DNA of 64,000 nt from Nostoc desertorum CM1-VF14 (lineage in GTDB: Bacteria; Cyanobacteriota; Cyanobacteriia; Cyanobacteriales; Nostocaceae): contig JAHHHR010000035.1 of assembly GCA_019359245.1 (NCBI GenBank), positions 1-64,000 on the forward strand. The letters run 5' to 3'. The notes beneath the pieces are model-generated. The model was not told the origin of the DNA and did no database searches. It saw only the letters and a program-made list of their open reading frames with translations. The number at the start of each line of letters is the position of its first letter. Positions within the stretch are counted from its first letter, which is position 1. Shown piece by piece: positions 1 through 9,110 of the stretch. The translations under genes were made by a program, and so were the position numbers.

Positions 1-142
1 TGAACTGTTTTGGGAGCGATCGCGTTGCGGGTAGATTCATCGGTTAAAACTGCTCAAATGCTTACCATATATACATTTTATCAGTTTGAAGCTCCGCTTT
101 TTTCTGAGTTTGTGAGAAATCCGGGGGGCCTGGGGTTTAGGA

Positions 143-1240
143 TTGGAGTTTGCATTTGCGCTAGTAATTCTTAAAACTCCTTGGGGTTTGAATGCGTTTA
201 AATCTCTAGGAGATATTGTCAGCCAATTTTTAGCATTTTCTGATGTTGGTGCAAAATTCGTCTTTGGAGACAATTTTAAGGATCATTTCTTTGCCTTCCA
301 AGTGCTGCCGACAATTATCTTTTTCTCTGCCTTCATCAGCGTTTTGTATTACTACGGTATTTTACAGCGAGCCGTAAATGTGATGGCGTGGGTAATGATG
401 AAGACGATGAAAACATCGGGTTCTGAATCTTTATCCTGTGCAGGTAATATTTTTTTAGGGCCAACAGAGTCGGCGCTGATGGTTAAACCTTACATAGCGA
501 ATATGACGCAATCGGAACTCCATGCCGTGATGACGGGTGGTTTTGCCACAATTGCAGGTGGAGTTCTAGGGGCATATCTTTCTTTTGGGATACCAACAGA
601 ACACCTGATTGCTGCTTTCTTTATGACTACTCCCACATCGTTGGTGGTATCAAAACTGTTGTATCCAGAAACAGAAGTATCTGAGACGGCTGGGAAGGTA
701 AAAGCGGTTGTAGAAACCAATTATGTAAATGTAATTGATGCTGCTACGACGGGAGCAATTGATGGCGTGAAGTTGGCTGTTAACGTCGGCGTGATGATTA
801 TTGCCTTTTTAGGATTATTAGCTGCGCTGAATGCCCTGCTAGGATGGTTGGGGGCATTCGTGGGTTTACAGCAACTGTCATTACAGTGGATTTTATCTTT
901 TGTTATGGCTCCCGTAGCTTGGCTGATGGGCGTACCTTGGGCTGATTGTCGGCAAGTTGGGGCTTTATTGGGTACAAAAACAATTCTGAATGAGTTTATT
1001 GCTTTTTTGGATTTGAAGGCACTAATTGAAAGTGATAAAATTTCCCAACGCGCAGTAATTATTGCGACTTACGCCTTATGTAATTTTGCAAATATAGGTT
1101 CAATTGGAATGACGATTGGCGGCATTACTGGAATAGCACCTAATCGCCAGCATGATTTAGCTCGCATGGGTGTAAGGTCAATGATTGGCGGATTGTTAGC
1201 AGGTTTTATCACTGCTTGTATTGCTGGTATGTTGATTTGA
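143..1240 (+). CDS. NupC/CNT-family nucleoside transporter, N-terminus missing or altered
   Basis: Concentrative nucleoside transporter family: imports nucleosides with H+ or Na+ through the inner membrane. Many hydrophobic segments are visible, with family-like stretches NAFKSLGD, FVFGD, the GPTESAL segment (residues 110-116) and GVPWADCRQVGALLGTK (about 261-277). Relatives have about 400 residues. This frame gives 365 from a TTG, and the first transmembrane segment is absent. In-frame homology-like codons (AWGLGLEF) continue a little upstream of the TTG to a TGA at 113-115, so the TTG is probably not a natural start. A frameshift or decay near the G-rich run at 123-135 is possible. The gene converges with the aminotransferase gene. 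Family assignment is confident; functionality is uncertain. Confidence 0.8.
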   Translation: MEFAFALVILKTPWGLNAFKSLGDIVSQFLAFSDVGAKFVFGDNFKDHFFAFQVLPTIIFFSAFISVLYYYGILQRAVNVMAWVMMKTMKTSGSESLSCAGNIFLGPTESALMVKPYIANMTQSELHAVMTGGFATIAGGVLGAYLSFGIPTEHLIAAFFMTTPTSLVVSKLLYPETEVSETAGKVKAVVETNYVNVIDAATTGAIDGVKLAVNVGVMIIAFLGLLAALNALLGWLGAFVGLQQLSLQWILSFVMAPVAWLMGVPWADCRQVGALLGTKTILNEFIAFLDLKALIESDKISQRAVIIATYALCNFANIGSIGMTIGGITGIAPNRQHDLARMGVRSMIGGLLAGFITACIAGMLI

Positions 1241-1465
1241 ATAAGAATACTTCCAAGCCAGAATTCAGGAGTTATATCATGTCCGCCAAATTACCCATAA
1301 TGGGACTTAGCAAAAATTAAGCTGATTAGTTTTGGGTAAGTGTTGATGGGAGCAAGACTACTGCACTCCCTGCTTTCTAAATGAGCAATCTTTCAGTGGA
1401 GAAAGAGTAAGCTGCAATGTCACTACTTTAGCTAACCAATGTTTTTTTACGCAATATTGAAAATG

Positions 1466-1499
1466 AACTCCACCCGTTCTCAGTTGAAAAGGTGGAGTT
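1466..1499. terminator. Inverted repeat between convergent genes
   Basis: Inside the 311-bp gap between the transporter gene and aspC. A perfect 9-bp inverted repeat, AACTCCACC (1466-1474) and GGTGGAGTT (1491-1499), has a 16-nt loop. It could act as a bidirectional terminator, although there is no clear T-run. The rest of the gap holds only short CAAATGA repeats and no gene. Confidence 0.45.
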
Positions 1500-1551
1500 A
1501 AGGAATTGGAGAGTTGGTAAATTCTCCTCACAAATGACAAATGACAATTAG

Positions 1552-2718
1552 CTAAATACGCGACTTGACAAATTTCTCCAATCTATCCATTCCTTTTTCA
1601 ATCGTCGCCATATCTGTGGCGTAGGAAAGGCGAATGTTGTCATCAGCGCCAAAAGCAATTCCGGGAATGACTGCAACTTGATGTTTTTCCAGCAAAGCGT
1701 CACAAAATTCTAGGGATTTTAGACCGGTTTTACTGATATCAGGGAACAGATAAAAAGCGCCATCTGGTTTTGCGGTACTCAAACCGGGAATGGCGTTGAG
1801 TCTGTCTAGCATTACCTGTCGACGTTTGGCGAAGGCTTGGCGCATTTCTTCGACACAATCTTGAGGATTTTGTAGCGCCGCGATCGCACCATATTGAGCA
1901 AAGGTACATACATTAGATGTACTATGCCCTTGGATGGAACTCGCTGCTTTAATGATTTCCACGGGCCCCGCTAAATAACCAAGTCTCCAACCAGTCATAG
2001 AATAAGCCTTCGCAAACCCATTACTGATCAAAGTACGGTCAAAAATTTCCTTCCCAAGAGAACCGATGCTGATATGTTCTGCACCGTCGTAGAGAATCTT
2101 TTCGTAAATCTCATCAGAGACGACAAAGATATCTGCATCTACTACTACCTGCGCCAGTGCTTTGATTTCATCTGGCGTGTAAACCATCCCTGTGGGATTA
2201 GATGGCGAGTTGAGAATAAATAACTTTGTCTTGGGCGTGATTGCTTTACGGAGTTGTTCGGCAGTAACCTTATAACCCGTCGTTGCATCTGTGGGGACAA
2301 TTACTGGGACTCCACCGACCAAAGTCACCATTTCGGGATAACTTAGCCAGTAGGGTGCAGGGATAATTACCTCATCACCTGGATCAATTAGTGCCACCAT
2401 CAAGTTGTACAAAGAATGCTTACCGCCATTGGTGACGATGACATTCTCTAACTTGTAATCAAGACCGTTATCAATTTTAAGCTTATGGGCGATCGCTTCC
2501 CTTAACTTTGGTTCTCCAGCTGCTGCACCATATTTGGTTTTGCCTTCTTCCAAAGCTTTGACTGCTGCGGCTTTAATATGCGCTGGGGTATCAAAATCTG
2601 GTTCTCCAGCGCTAAAACTACAAACATCTATTCCTTCCGCCTTCAGTCCCTTAGCCTTGGCTGCGATCGCTAAGGTTAACGAAGGTGTTACCTGACTTAC
2701 TCTTGCTGCCAGCTTCAT
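1552..2718 (-). CDS. aspC: Aspartate aminotransferase (PLP-dependent, class I)
   Basis: Transfers the amino group between aspartate and 2-oxoglutarate in the cytoplasm. Fold type I aminotransferase of about 388 residues, the normal length for this subgroup. Counting from the chosen Met, the PLP-lysine lies in SNGFAKAYSMTGWRLGY (Lys about 237). The cofactor-binding residues are in NSPSNPTG and VVSDEIYEKILYD, and the substrate-carboxylate arginine is near FGADDNIRLSYA. The start was placed at the internal ATG (MKLAARVSQVTPS), where family proteins begin. An in-frame ATG nine codons earlier is less likely. It is a stand-alone gene, 235 bp from the aldolase gene, which reads in the same direction. 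Confidence 0.93.
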   Translation of the reverse strand: MKLAARVSQVTPSLTLAIAAKAKGLKAEGIDVCSFSAGEPDFDTPAHIKAAAVKALEEGKTKYGAAAGEPKLREAIAHKLKIDNGLDYKLENVIVTNGGKHSLYNLMVALIDPGDEVIIPAPYWLSYPEMVTLVGGVPVIVPTDATTGYKVTAEQLRKAITPKTKLFILNSPSNPTGMVYTPDEIKALAQVVVDADIFVVSDEIYEKILYDGAEHISIGSLGKEIFDRTLISNGFAKAYSMTGWRLGYLAGPVEIIKAASSIQGHSTSNVCTFAQYGAIAALQNPQDCVEEMRQAFAKRRQVMLDRLNAIPGLSTAKPDGAFYLFPDISKTGLKSLEFCDALLEKHQVAVIPGIAFGADDNIRLSYATDMATIEKGMDRLEKFVKSRI

Positions 2719-2953
2719 TCTTACTTTTTTTGGCAAATCTTTCACTTATCTAAGGATATCCCAGAATCTTTACCAAGATTTGCCTCTTCAGAATTCTCTT
2801 AACTAGTCTAGTTAGCAAACATTTGCACTCTTATACCAATTCTGTATGAAGATACACATAATTAGTCCCCCTTCACTCTAGGTTGGTTACCTATATATAA
2901 TTAGATGGGCATGGGGAATGGGGCATAGATGATTACCCTCATCTCCCCAATCC

Positions 2954-4036
2954 CTAAGCTATCGTCACATCTGGCGATAAGTAAACATCCTGAATGGCAT
3001 GAAATAGCTTCACACCTTCCTCAAAGGGACGTTGAAAGGTCTTTCGCCCAGAAATTAATCCCGAACCACCAGCCCGTTTATTAATTACAGCAGTGCGAAC
3101 TGCTTCGGCGAAGTCATTTTTACCAGTCGCGCCACCAGAATTAATCAGTCCTACACGCCCAGAGTAGCAATTCAGCACTTGGTAACGAGCTAAATCAATT
3201 GGGTGGTCAGTTGTCAATTCTGTGTAAACTCGCTCATCTGTTTTGCCGTAACTTTTACCAGTCGCTTTGGCAATTGCACCATAACCATTGTTACTTTCGG
3301 GTAACTTTTGTTTGATAATGTCGGCTTCAATCGTTACACCCAAATGATTTGCCTGTCCAGTGAGGTCAGCAGCAAGGTGGTAATCTTTATCTTGTTTAAA
3401 AGCGTTATTCCGCAGATAGCACCAGAGAATTGTGACCATCCCCAGTTCATGGGCGCGTTTAAAAGCTTTGCTGATTTCCTGAATTTGTCTAGTAGAATGC
3501 TCTGAGCCAAAGTAAATTGTCGCACCTACGGCAACGGCCCCTAAATTCCAAGCTTGTTCCACATCAGCAAACAATACCTGGTCAAATTGATTGGGGAAAG
3601 TCAGCAATTCGTTATGATTTATTTTGGCAATAAAGGGAATTTTGTGGGCATATTTGCGCGAAACGATGCCTAATGTCCCCAAAGTAGTAGCAACCGCATT
3701 ACAACCTGCGGCGATCGATAATCTGATAATATTTTCTGGGTCAAAGTAAATCGGATTGGGCGCAAAAGACGCACCTGCCGAATGTTCAATCCCTTGGTCT
3801 ACCGGTAAAATAGACAGATACCCAGTATATGCCAGACGACCAGTAGAATAGAGTAACTGAAGATTACGCAATACTTGAGGATTGCGATCGCTGTTGAGCC
3901 AGATGCGATCTACAAAGTCTGGTCCCGGCAAATGTAGTAAATCAGGAGGAACTTTTGCTTTGTAGGTAAGCAGTTCTTCAGCCTCTTTACCTAGCAATGA
4001 CTCGATAGAATTAGCCTCTATGAGCGTTGTAGTCAT
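2954..4036 (-). CDS. fbaB: Fructose-bisphosphate aldolase class I (FbaB/DhnA type)
   Basis: Cleaves fructose-1,6-bisphosphate reversibly in glycolysis, gluconeogenesis and the Calvin cycle by a Schiff-base mechanism. The 360-residue protein aligns by eye from end to end with E. coli FbaB (about 350 aa): GYLSILPVDQGIEHSAGASFAPNPIYFD, GATIYFGSEHSTRQIQEIS, ADLTGQANHLG, LINSGGATGKNDFAEAVRTAVINKRAGG and a C-terminal IQDVYLSPDVTIA in the corresponding places. It is not the class II (FbaA) enzyme that most cyanobacteria use as the main aldolase. No neighbour is functionally linked. The 208-bp gap to aspC holds nothing recognisable. Confidence 0.95.
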   Translation of the reverse strand: MTTTLIEANSIESLLGKEAEELLTYKAKVPPDLLHLPGPDFVDRIWLNSDRNPQVLRNLQLLYSTGRLAYTGYLSILPVDQGIEHSAGASFAPNPIYFDPENIIRLSIAAGCNAVATTLGTLGIVSRKYAHKIPFIAKINHNELLTFPNQFDQVLFADVEQAWNLGAVAVGATIYFGSEHSTRQIQEISKAFKRAHELGMVTILWCYLRNNAFKQDKDYHLAADLTGQANHLGVTIEADIIKQKLPESNNGYGAIAKATGKSYGKTDERVYTELTTDHPIDLARYQVLNCYSGRVGLINSGGATGKNDFAEAVRTAVINKRAGGSGLISGRKTFQRPFEEGVKLFHAIQDVYLSPDVTIA

Positions 4037-4384
4037 AGTTTTTCCCTGAAAAGTTGAGCAAATGACCTTGCCTTTAAGATAGCATTTTTAATACTCGTAA
4101 CTTGGTTAAACTTGCATTAACTGGATGTATATTCCTTTTGATATAAAAGTCTTAAATCATTCTTTAAAAATCGATAAAATCAATGATTATCTGAGATATA
4201 ACCATGATTTGGGTCAAGATGCACAAATAAAAAATCGTACTTTTGAGGATTTTGGTGAATTGCAGACTGATAATTGATTTGATATATTTCGATTCTGATA
4301 CTCGTAATCTGACAACAATAAGGTCGGAAAGTAATTTCCATAGACTCCCGTAATAATAATCGTTGAAAGAACAAATACAATTTT
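4037..4384. other. Divergent intergenic region
   Basis: 348 bp between the divergent aldolase and small hypothetical genes. It is AT-rich and presumably holds both promoters. I see no operator, RNA gene or repeat that I can name. Short minus-strand reading frames here lack ribosome binding sites and family features. Confidence 0.4.
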
Positions 4385-4702
4385 ATGAATAAGTTTCAAA
4401 TCGATATCGACTTCAGCAATATAGATTTAGCTTCACTTGAGACAGAAGAAGATTTTGAAAGAGAAGCAAGAATATTACTACCAAAGGTACTGGTTAAACT
4501 AGGTGAAAGTGTGGGCGAAAAGACTTGGGAAGAATTACAGCAAAAGCTGCAAGGTAGTGGAGGTAAACTAAAATCTTCTCCAAGCGAGAAACGCAGGTTT
4601 ATGCAAGAAACAGGAAGAACTTATCAACGAAATGCCAGTAAAAGAGAAAGGCAAGAACTGGAAGATTATATAGTAGAGCAATTACGCCAGCATAAGCAGT
4701 AA
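4385..4702 (+). CDS. Small charged hypothetical protein
   Basis: A 105-residue protein that I do not recognise. It is rich in Glu, Lys, Arg and Gln. The N-terminal part (IDFSNIDLASLETEEDFEREARILLPKVL) looks acidic and helical. The C-terminal half is strongly basic with likely helices (GRTYQRNASKRERQELEDYIVEQLRQ). It has no signal peptide, membrane segment or cysteine. The start is the first ATG, with no obvious Shine-Dalgarno. It is divergent from the aldolase gene and converges with the kinase gene across a repeat-containing gap. It could be a nucleic-acid- or protein-binding accessory protein, but no function can be assigned. Confidence 0.6.
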   Translation: MNKFQIDIDFSNIDLASLETEEDFEREARILLPKVLVKLGESVGEKTWEELQQKLQGSGGKLKSSPSEKRRFMQETGRTYQRNASKRERQELEDYIVEQLRQHKQ

Positions 4703-4734
4703 ATATCTACCTAAGTATAATTTTAAAAGGCAGG

Positions 4735-4800
4735 AGGCAGGGGGTCACTGAGCGCAGCCGTAAAGCCTGCGGCATAGCTAGCAGGTCTGACAGGCTTCAG
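4735..4800. repeat. Degenerate palindromic dispersed repeat
   Basis: A GC-rich stretch with modules such as CACTGAGCGCAGCCG and GCCTGCGG...CTAGCAGG, resembling the short palindromic dispersed repeats found elsewhere in this window (12.6, 14.9, 53.9 and 61.6 kb). It lies in the 218-bp gap between two convergent genes. Confidence 0.4.
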
Positions 4801-4920
4801 ATTGCTCCTAGCGATGTCTGCAAAGAGTTATGCCTACATTATGATGAAGATAAAGCGATCGCCTGGCAATTGCTATAGATACCTATTTGAGACTAAAAAT
4901 ATAAATGCGAAGGCTTGGTT

Positions 4921-7146
4921 CTAAATTGGTCTTTCGTTGTGCTTAAAATCGCTGTCACTCAAATACCGCATCAATATTGACTCTAATTGGACTACCCGAA
5001 TTGGCTTGATGAGGTAGTCATTTGCACTTCCTGGAAGCATAGTAATTTCCTGCTCTGTAGGTTCAGTAGAGCTAATAATGACAATTTGCAAATTTTTGCA
5101 AGAAGGCTCATATCTAAGGGTATTTAGTAAATTCCATTTGCTAACATCGCCTACTAAGTGGAAATCTAAAAAAACTAAATCTGGTTGTAGGTTTTGCACC
5201 TGCTTTAAAAAGTCGTTTCCGTTATCTATCCACGTGACTTGGTAGCCAATTGCCTGAAGATAATCTTTCAGCAGTATGCCAGTGTTTTCCTCTTTTTCCA
5301 CGAGCAGAATGCGTTTAGTCTTGGGATTAAAAAAGGATGGGGAGAAAGAATGATTATTTTCTCTTCCACTCTCCTCTTCTCCTGGATACACTGGATTTGG
5401 TAGAAACACAGTGAACTGACTACCCTTTCCTAAAGTGGATGTAACGGTAACATCTCCACCATGCAAACGCGCTAATTTGCGTGTTAAGGCTAAACCTAAA
5501 CCAGTGCCTTCATACTGCCGATTTAACTGACTGTCAAGCTGTTTAAATGGTTCAAATAGAAATTGAAACTGATGTGAGTCTATACCAATTCCAGTATCTG
5601 AAACTCTAAATGTTATACCTGACAATACTTTTTTGACTACCAACGATACCTGACCTGCTGGGGTGAATTTAATGGCATTGGTAAGCAGATTAAGTAGCAT
5701 TTGCTTAATGCGCCGCTCATCAGCAATACAAATATCCTCTTCTAGATCAATTTCACAGGTGAGTTGTAATCCCTTTTCTAAGGCGCGATCGCGCACTGTC
5801 CATATGGCATAATTACATAAATCTGATACTGACAAAGGTGAGAGTAACAGTTCCTCTTTGCCTGCTTCTACCTTAGATAAGTCAAGGACATCATTAATCA
5901 GTGCTAGTAAGTGTTCACCGCTACTATATATACAACTTACATATTCGTTCTGCTTTTCATTGAGAGAACCAACTATTTGTTGTTGCAGCAACTGCGACAA
6001 ACCCATAATTGCATTGAGAGGTGTTCGCAACTCATGGCTCATGGTTGCTAAAAATTCACTTTTTGCCAAACTGGCGGCTTCTGCTGCTTCTTGAGAGGCG
6101 CGAAGTTTCAACTCTGTCTGCTTACATTCAGTAATGTCCTTAATCATGGCTAGAAAAAACTCAGGCTCACCATTACTACCTGGTATAACAGAAACAGAGA
6201 TATGAGTCCAAACTAAGCTACCGTTTTGATGCAAACAGCGTCTTTCCATCTCAATGCGATGTCTTTCGACAAATGGTTCCTGATGTTTGGAAGGGTGGAA
6301 GCCTACCCTAGAAGTTCTCTTTAAATCTGTGTAAATTCCTGATATCAATTGTTTGTAAAGTTTGAAATCCCCCCTTTGTGTCAAAGTGTAATCTGTAAAG
6401 CGTTTGCCGTATAGCTCTTCTCGGCTATATCCTAAAATCTTGCACAGTGCCAGATTAGTATCGACTATCTGCGCTTTCATATCTATAAGTCCAATGCCAA
6501 TAGAGGAACACTCAAAAATCGCCCGGAATTGCGCCTCACTTTGTCGCAGTGCTTCCTGTATGACGTTTTGCTCACTTGCTTCTATAGCCAGCGTTACGAA
6601 ATCTGCAATCGAGCCAGCAAAAGTCTCTTCCTCCAAAGTCCATTGGCGACCTTCGCCTATGTGTTCGTTACACACTACGCCCACCAAACGACCATCTAGC
6701 CAAATCGGTGCATCCAGCAGGGATGTGATCCCCAAAACAGAAAGATAAGACTCAGATAATTCTTGGGTTCTTATATCGTTTATGGCATCATCTACGGCAA
6801 TGGTACACTCTTCTTCTAAAGCCTGGAAATAAACTGGATAATTTTTTTTTAAAAACGAGTTACCAAAGCTATGCTGCTTGGTATTTACATCATATAAATT
6901 GATGCAGTTAATTTTTGAACGTTCTTCATTATATAACCACACCCCGACTCGTTTTACTAAAAGCGCCCCAGCAGCAGTTTCTGTGATTTCTCTTAAGGTC
7001 GCGTTCAGATCACCTTGCTGAAATGTCTTGCTTCTTGCCAGCTGCACCAGTGTCTGACTTTGTTTTCGCCGACGATTTTCTTTGATTTGTAAAGCCTCTT
7101 GGGACTGGTTGTGCTCTGTAATATCTCTAGCTGACACCACCTGCAT
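4921..7146 (-). CDS. Hybrid sensor histidine kinase (GAF-PAS-HisKA-HATPase-REC), N-terminally truncated
   Basis: Cytoplasmic hybrid kinase of 741 residues with no membrane segment. Domains in order: end of a PAS/PAC domain (residues 1-20), GAF (about 40-195), PAS (about 205-345, ending AMIKDITE), HisKA with the phospho-accepting His371 in SHELRTPLNAI, HATPase with N490 (LLNLLTNAIKF), DTGIGI and GTGLGLAL, and REC (about 610-730) with phospho-Asp661 in LVFLDFHLVG and Lys714 in YLIKP. The REC acidic pair is Glu-Lys (VEKEE) instead of two acids, which may weaken Mg2+ binding. The first Met lies inside a PAC motif whose upstream half is decayed (see 7147-7276), so this is a remnant of a longer gene. 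It may still be translated. The signal sensed is unknown. Confidence 0.85.
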   Translation of the reverse strand: MQVVSARDITEHNQSQEALQIKENRRRKQSQTLVQLARSKTFQQGDLNATLREITETAAGALLVKRVGVWLYNEERSKINCINLYDVNTKQHSFGNSFLKKNYPVYFQALEEECTIAVDDAINDIRTQELSESYLSVLGITSLLDAPIWLDGRLVGVVCNEHIGEGRQWTLEEETFAGSIADFVTLAIEASEQNVIQEALRQSEAQFRAIFECSSIGIGLIDMKAQIVDTNLALCKILGYSREELYGKRFTDYTLTQRGDFKLYKQLISGIYTDLKRTSRVGFHPSKHQEPFVERHRIEMERRCLHQNGSLVWTHISVSVIPGSNGEPEFFLAMIKDITECKQTELKLRASQEAAEAASLAKSEFLATMSHELRTPLNAIMGLSQLLQQQIVGSLNEKQNEYVSCIYSSGEHLLALINDVLDLSKVEAGKEELLLSPLSVSDLCNYAIWTVRDRALEKGLQLTCEIDLEEDICIADERRIKQMLLNLLTNAIKFTPAGQVSLVVKKVLSGITFRVSDTGIGIDSHQFQFLFEPFKQLDSQLNRQYEGTGLGLALTRKLARLHGGDVTVTSTLGKGSQFTVFLPNPVYPGEEESGRENNHSFSPSFFNPKTKRILLVEKEENTGILLKDYLQAIGYQVTWIDNGNDFLKQVQNLQPDLVFLDFHLVGDVSKWNLLNTLRYEPSCKNLQIVIISSTEPTEQEITMLPGSANDYLIKPIRVVQLESILMRYLSDSDFKHNERPI

Positions 7147-7276
7147 TAGTTGACCTCAAGAAGAAATAATTTTGGCTTGTAATTCTACAGAAAAATTAGA
7201 ACCGTCTTTGTATAACTACAATTACTTGATATGGTTTTTCATAACCGGAAAGTATAGTTTTTCTCATCAAAATTTC
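7147..7276 (-). pseudogene. Decayed PAS domain, former 5' part of the hybrid kinase gene
   Basis: Reading the minus strand upstream of the kinase ORF gives a clear PAS/PAC sequence in pieces. LSGYEKPYQVIVV is in one frame. After a frameshift near 7209-7216 comes YKDGSNFSVELQAKIISS, then an in-frame TGA at 7156-7158, then GQLMQVVSARDITE joining the ORF. At least one frameshift and one nonsense change therefore separate these parts. The remaining 320 bp up to the next gene (7277-7596) hold the plus-strand promoter region and nothing else I recognise. Confidence 0.75.
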
Positions 7277-7596
7277 TTATTCTGAATAACAAGCTTTAAA
7301 CTAAGTTTTGTTCATCGTTTCTATTAATTCATTCCAGTGGTTTTTGCCAGGGGATAATTAGCATTTAAAATAATTCTACTATCAAGTAATTCTACTACCA
7401 AGTATTACAGTATTTTAAATTTGGGTCTAGGGGTTAGGAAAGACTCTTCCCAATACTTAACTAATACTTAACACTCAGTTTAATTTTTTGCCTAGTGCTG
7501 GCTACCAAAACACGCTTGATTCTCCTAGAGAAAGATGCATAATCACCCAAATTTTGCAAAAATTGGAATGACAGCAGGTTTTGTGGAGGTGGAGCG

Positions 7597-8523
7597 ATGA
7601 CAAATAGTAATGTAAGAATTGTTTCCCTGATTCCCGGTGGAACAGAGATTTTAGCGAAACTAGGCTTGGTTGATGCTATTGTGGGGCGATCGCACGAATG
7701 CGATTACCCTCCAGAAATTCACAATCGCCCTATTTGTACCGAAGCACGCTTAGACTCCAGTGCCTCCAGCAGCGAAATTCATGATGAAGTGAACAATTTA
7801 TTGCAATCTGCTCTCAGCATTTATCAAATCAAAACAGATGTTTTAGAGAAATTGCAGCCTACCCACATTCTCACTCAAGACCAGTGTGATGTTTGTGCTG
7901 TCAGCTTACACGATGTTGAAAAGGCAGTTGCTACACTCATTGATAGTAAACCCCAGATTATTTCTTTACAACCTAATATTCTCCAAGATGTTTGGGCTGA
8001 CATTGAACGAGTTGGCAATGCTTTCGAGGTAGACTCGGTCAAAGTGTTAGAAAACTTAGAAGCTCGCGTCAGAATTTGTCAGCAAAAAGTCCAAGGGCTT
8101 TCTTTAAATGAACAGCCTACTGTCGCCTGTATCGAGTGGACTGATCCTTTGATGGCCGCCGCAAATTGGATTCCTGAATTAGTTAACTTAGCCGGAGGAC
8201 AGTCTCTATTTTGCACTACAGGTCAGCCTTCTCCTGTCTTACAGTGGGAAACACTATTAGCAACTAATCCAGATGTAATTGTCTTTATGCCTTGTGGCTT
8301 TGATTTAAATCGCACTCGCCAAGAAGCTAATTTGTTAACTCAACGTTCAGAGTGGGAAAAACTGCACGCTACCAAAGCTGGTAGGGTGTACGTCACTGAT
8401 GGCAATTCTTATTTCAATCGTCCAGGGCCTCGATTGGTAGATTCTTTAGAAATTTTGGCAGAAATCTTGCATCCAGAAATTTTTCAATACGGTTACAAAG
8501 GAACTGCTTGGGAACTTTTGTAA
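7597..8523 (+). CDS. Cobalamin-binding-type periplasmic-binding-fold protein
   Basis: 308 residues of the helical-backbone substrate-binding family (BtuF/FhuD type). The N-lobe begins VRIVSLIPGGTEILAKLGLVDAIVGRSHECDYP. The middle carries PTHILTQDQCDVCAVS, and the C-lobe has WIPELVNLAGGQSLF and NPDVIVFMPCGFDL. Such proteins bind cobalamin or related corrinoids for an ABC importer. No signal peptide or lipobox is present at this ATG and no transporter genes adjoin, so a cytoplasmic or non-transport role is possible. The start was chosen for the GGAGGTGGAG ribosome binding region just upstream. Cyanobacterial homologues are usually annotated as cobalamin-binding proteins; the ligand is inferred. 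Confidence 0.75.
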   Translation: MTNSNVRIVSLIPGGTEILAKLGLVDAIVGRSHECDYPPEIHNRPICTEARLDSSASSSEIHDEVNNLLQSALSIYQIKTDVLEKLQPTHILTQDQCDVCAVSLHDVEKAVATLIDSKPQIISLQPNILQDVWADIERVGNAFEVDSVKVLENLEARVRICQQKVQGLSLNEQPTVACIEWTDPLMAAANWIPELVNLAGGQSLFCTTGQPSPVLQWETLLATNPDVIVFMPCGFDLNRTRQEANLLTQRSEWEKLHATKAGRVYVTDGNSYFNRPGPRLVDSLEILAEILHPEIFQYGYKGTAWELL

Positions 8524-8684
8524 AGGATAATTCAGAACTCAGGAGTCAGAATGGGCTAAACCTTAGCTATCCGCTAACAGGATGAATTTGAGTAAAACAA
8601 AATTTAAACGTTTTTCTTTGTTGAGACTACATCCATGAAGCAATAGAGTTTTCTCAATTCTGAACTCTAACTCCTGATTTCTTT

Positions 8685-8987
8685 TTATGGTGTATTTTCA
8701 GAATCTCTCGATGGCTCATTGTTAAATAACAACAGGCGTGTGGCAAGGATAGCAAATCCCACAGCAGCGATCGCTTTTAACAAACGTGTAGGTAATAATT
8801 CAGCTACTGCACCCCCTGCTAATGCTCCCAATAGGCTTGTTAATAGTAGTGCGCCTGCTGCACCAAAAAATACTGCACGAGGAGAATTACAACGCCCTGA
8901 AAGTGCGATCGCTGCTAGCTGACTTTTATCACCTAATTCTGATAAAAAAACTGTAATAAAGCTCAATCCTAATAGATGCCAATCCAT
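8685..8987 (-). CDS. GDT1/TMEM165 (UPF0016) half-size cation exchanger, subunit
   Basis: A 100-residue membrane protein with one copy of the family signature E-x-G-D-K-[ST] (FLSELGDKSQLAAIALS, residues 14-30) and three hydrophobic segments. Full-size family members have two such halves. Here the second half is the neighbouring gene at 9109-9537, so the pair probably forms a heterodimer. Known relatives export Mn2+ or Ca2+ from the cytoplasm; in cyanobacteria, Mnx of Synechocystis keeps Mn2+ levels safe for photosynthesis. The gene lies downstream of its partner on the same strand, separated by a 121-bp gap filled with tandem repeats. Confidence 0.88.
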   Translation of the reverse strand: MDWHLLGLSFITVFLSELGDKSQLAAIALSGRCNSPRAVFFGAAGALLLTSLLGALAGGAVAELLPTRLLKAIAAVGFAILATRLLLFNNEPSRDSENTP

Positions 8988-9006
8988 ATTATTAAGGGGG
9001 AAGTGA

Positions 9007-9060
9007 GGGAGCAGGGGGAGCAGGGGGAGCAGGGGAAGCAGGGGAAGCAGGGGAAGCAGG
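9007..9060. repeat. Purine-rich short tandem repeat (STRR type)
   Basis: About six near-perfect copies of a GAGCAGGGG/GAAGCAGGGG-like unit between the two GDT1-half genes. The same unit occurs at 10037-10072, 11651-11700 (inverted, inside recJ) and 18564-18604. It is typical of Nostocales short tandemly repeated sequences. Confidence 0.8.
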
Positions 9061-9076
9061 AAAAAATTTAATATTT

Positions 9077-9110
9077 CTAACTCCTAACTCCTAACTCCTA
9101 ACTTCTAACT
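9077..9110. repeat. Heptameric CTAACTC tandem repeat
   Basis: Four to five copies of a CTAACTC-type heptamer directly next to the stop codon of the upstream GDT1-half gene. A similar TTAGGAG heptamer occurs near 41030-41045. Confidence 0.75.

Noticed and set aside
4214..4399. Minus-strand frame starting MKLIHKIVFVLSTIIITGVYG with a signal-like start
   Set aside because: It overlaps the start of the 4385 gene, has no ribosome binding site or family match, and lies in an AT-rich promoter region.
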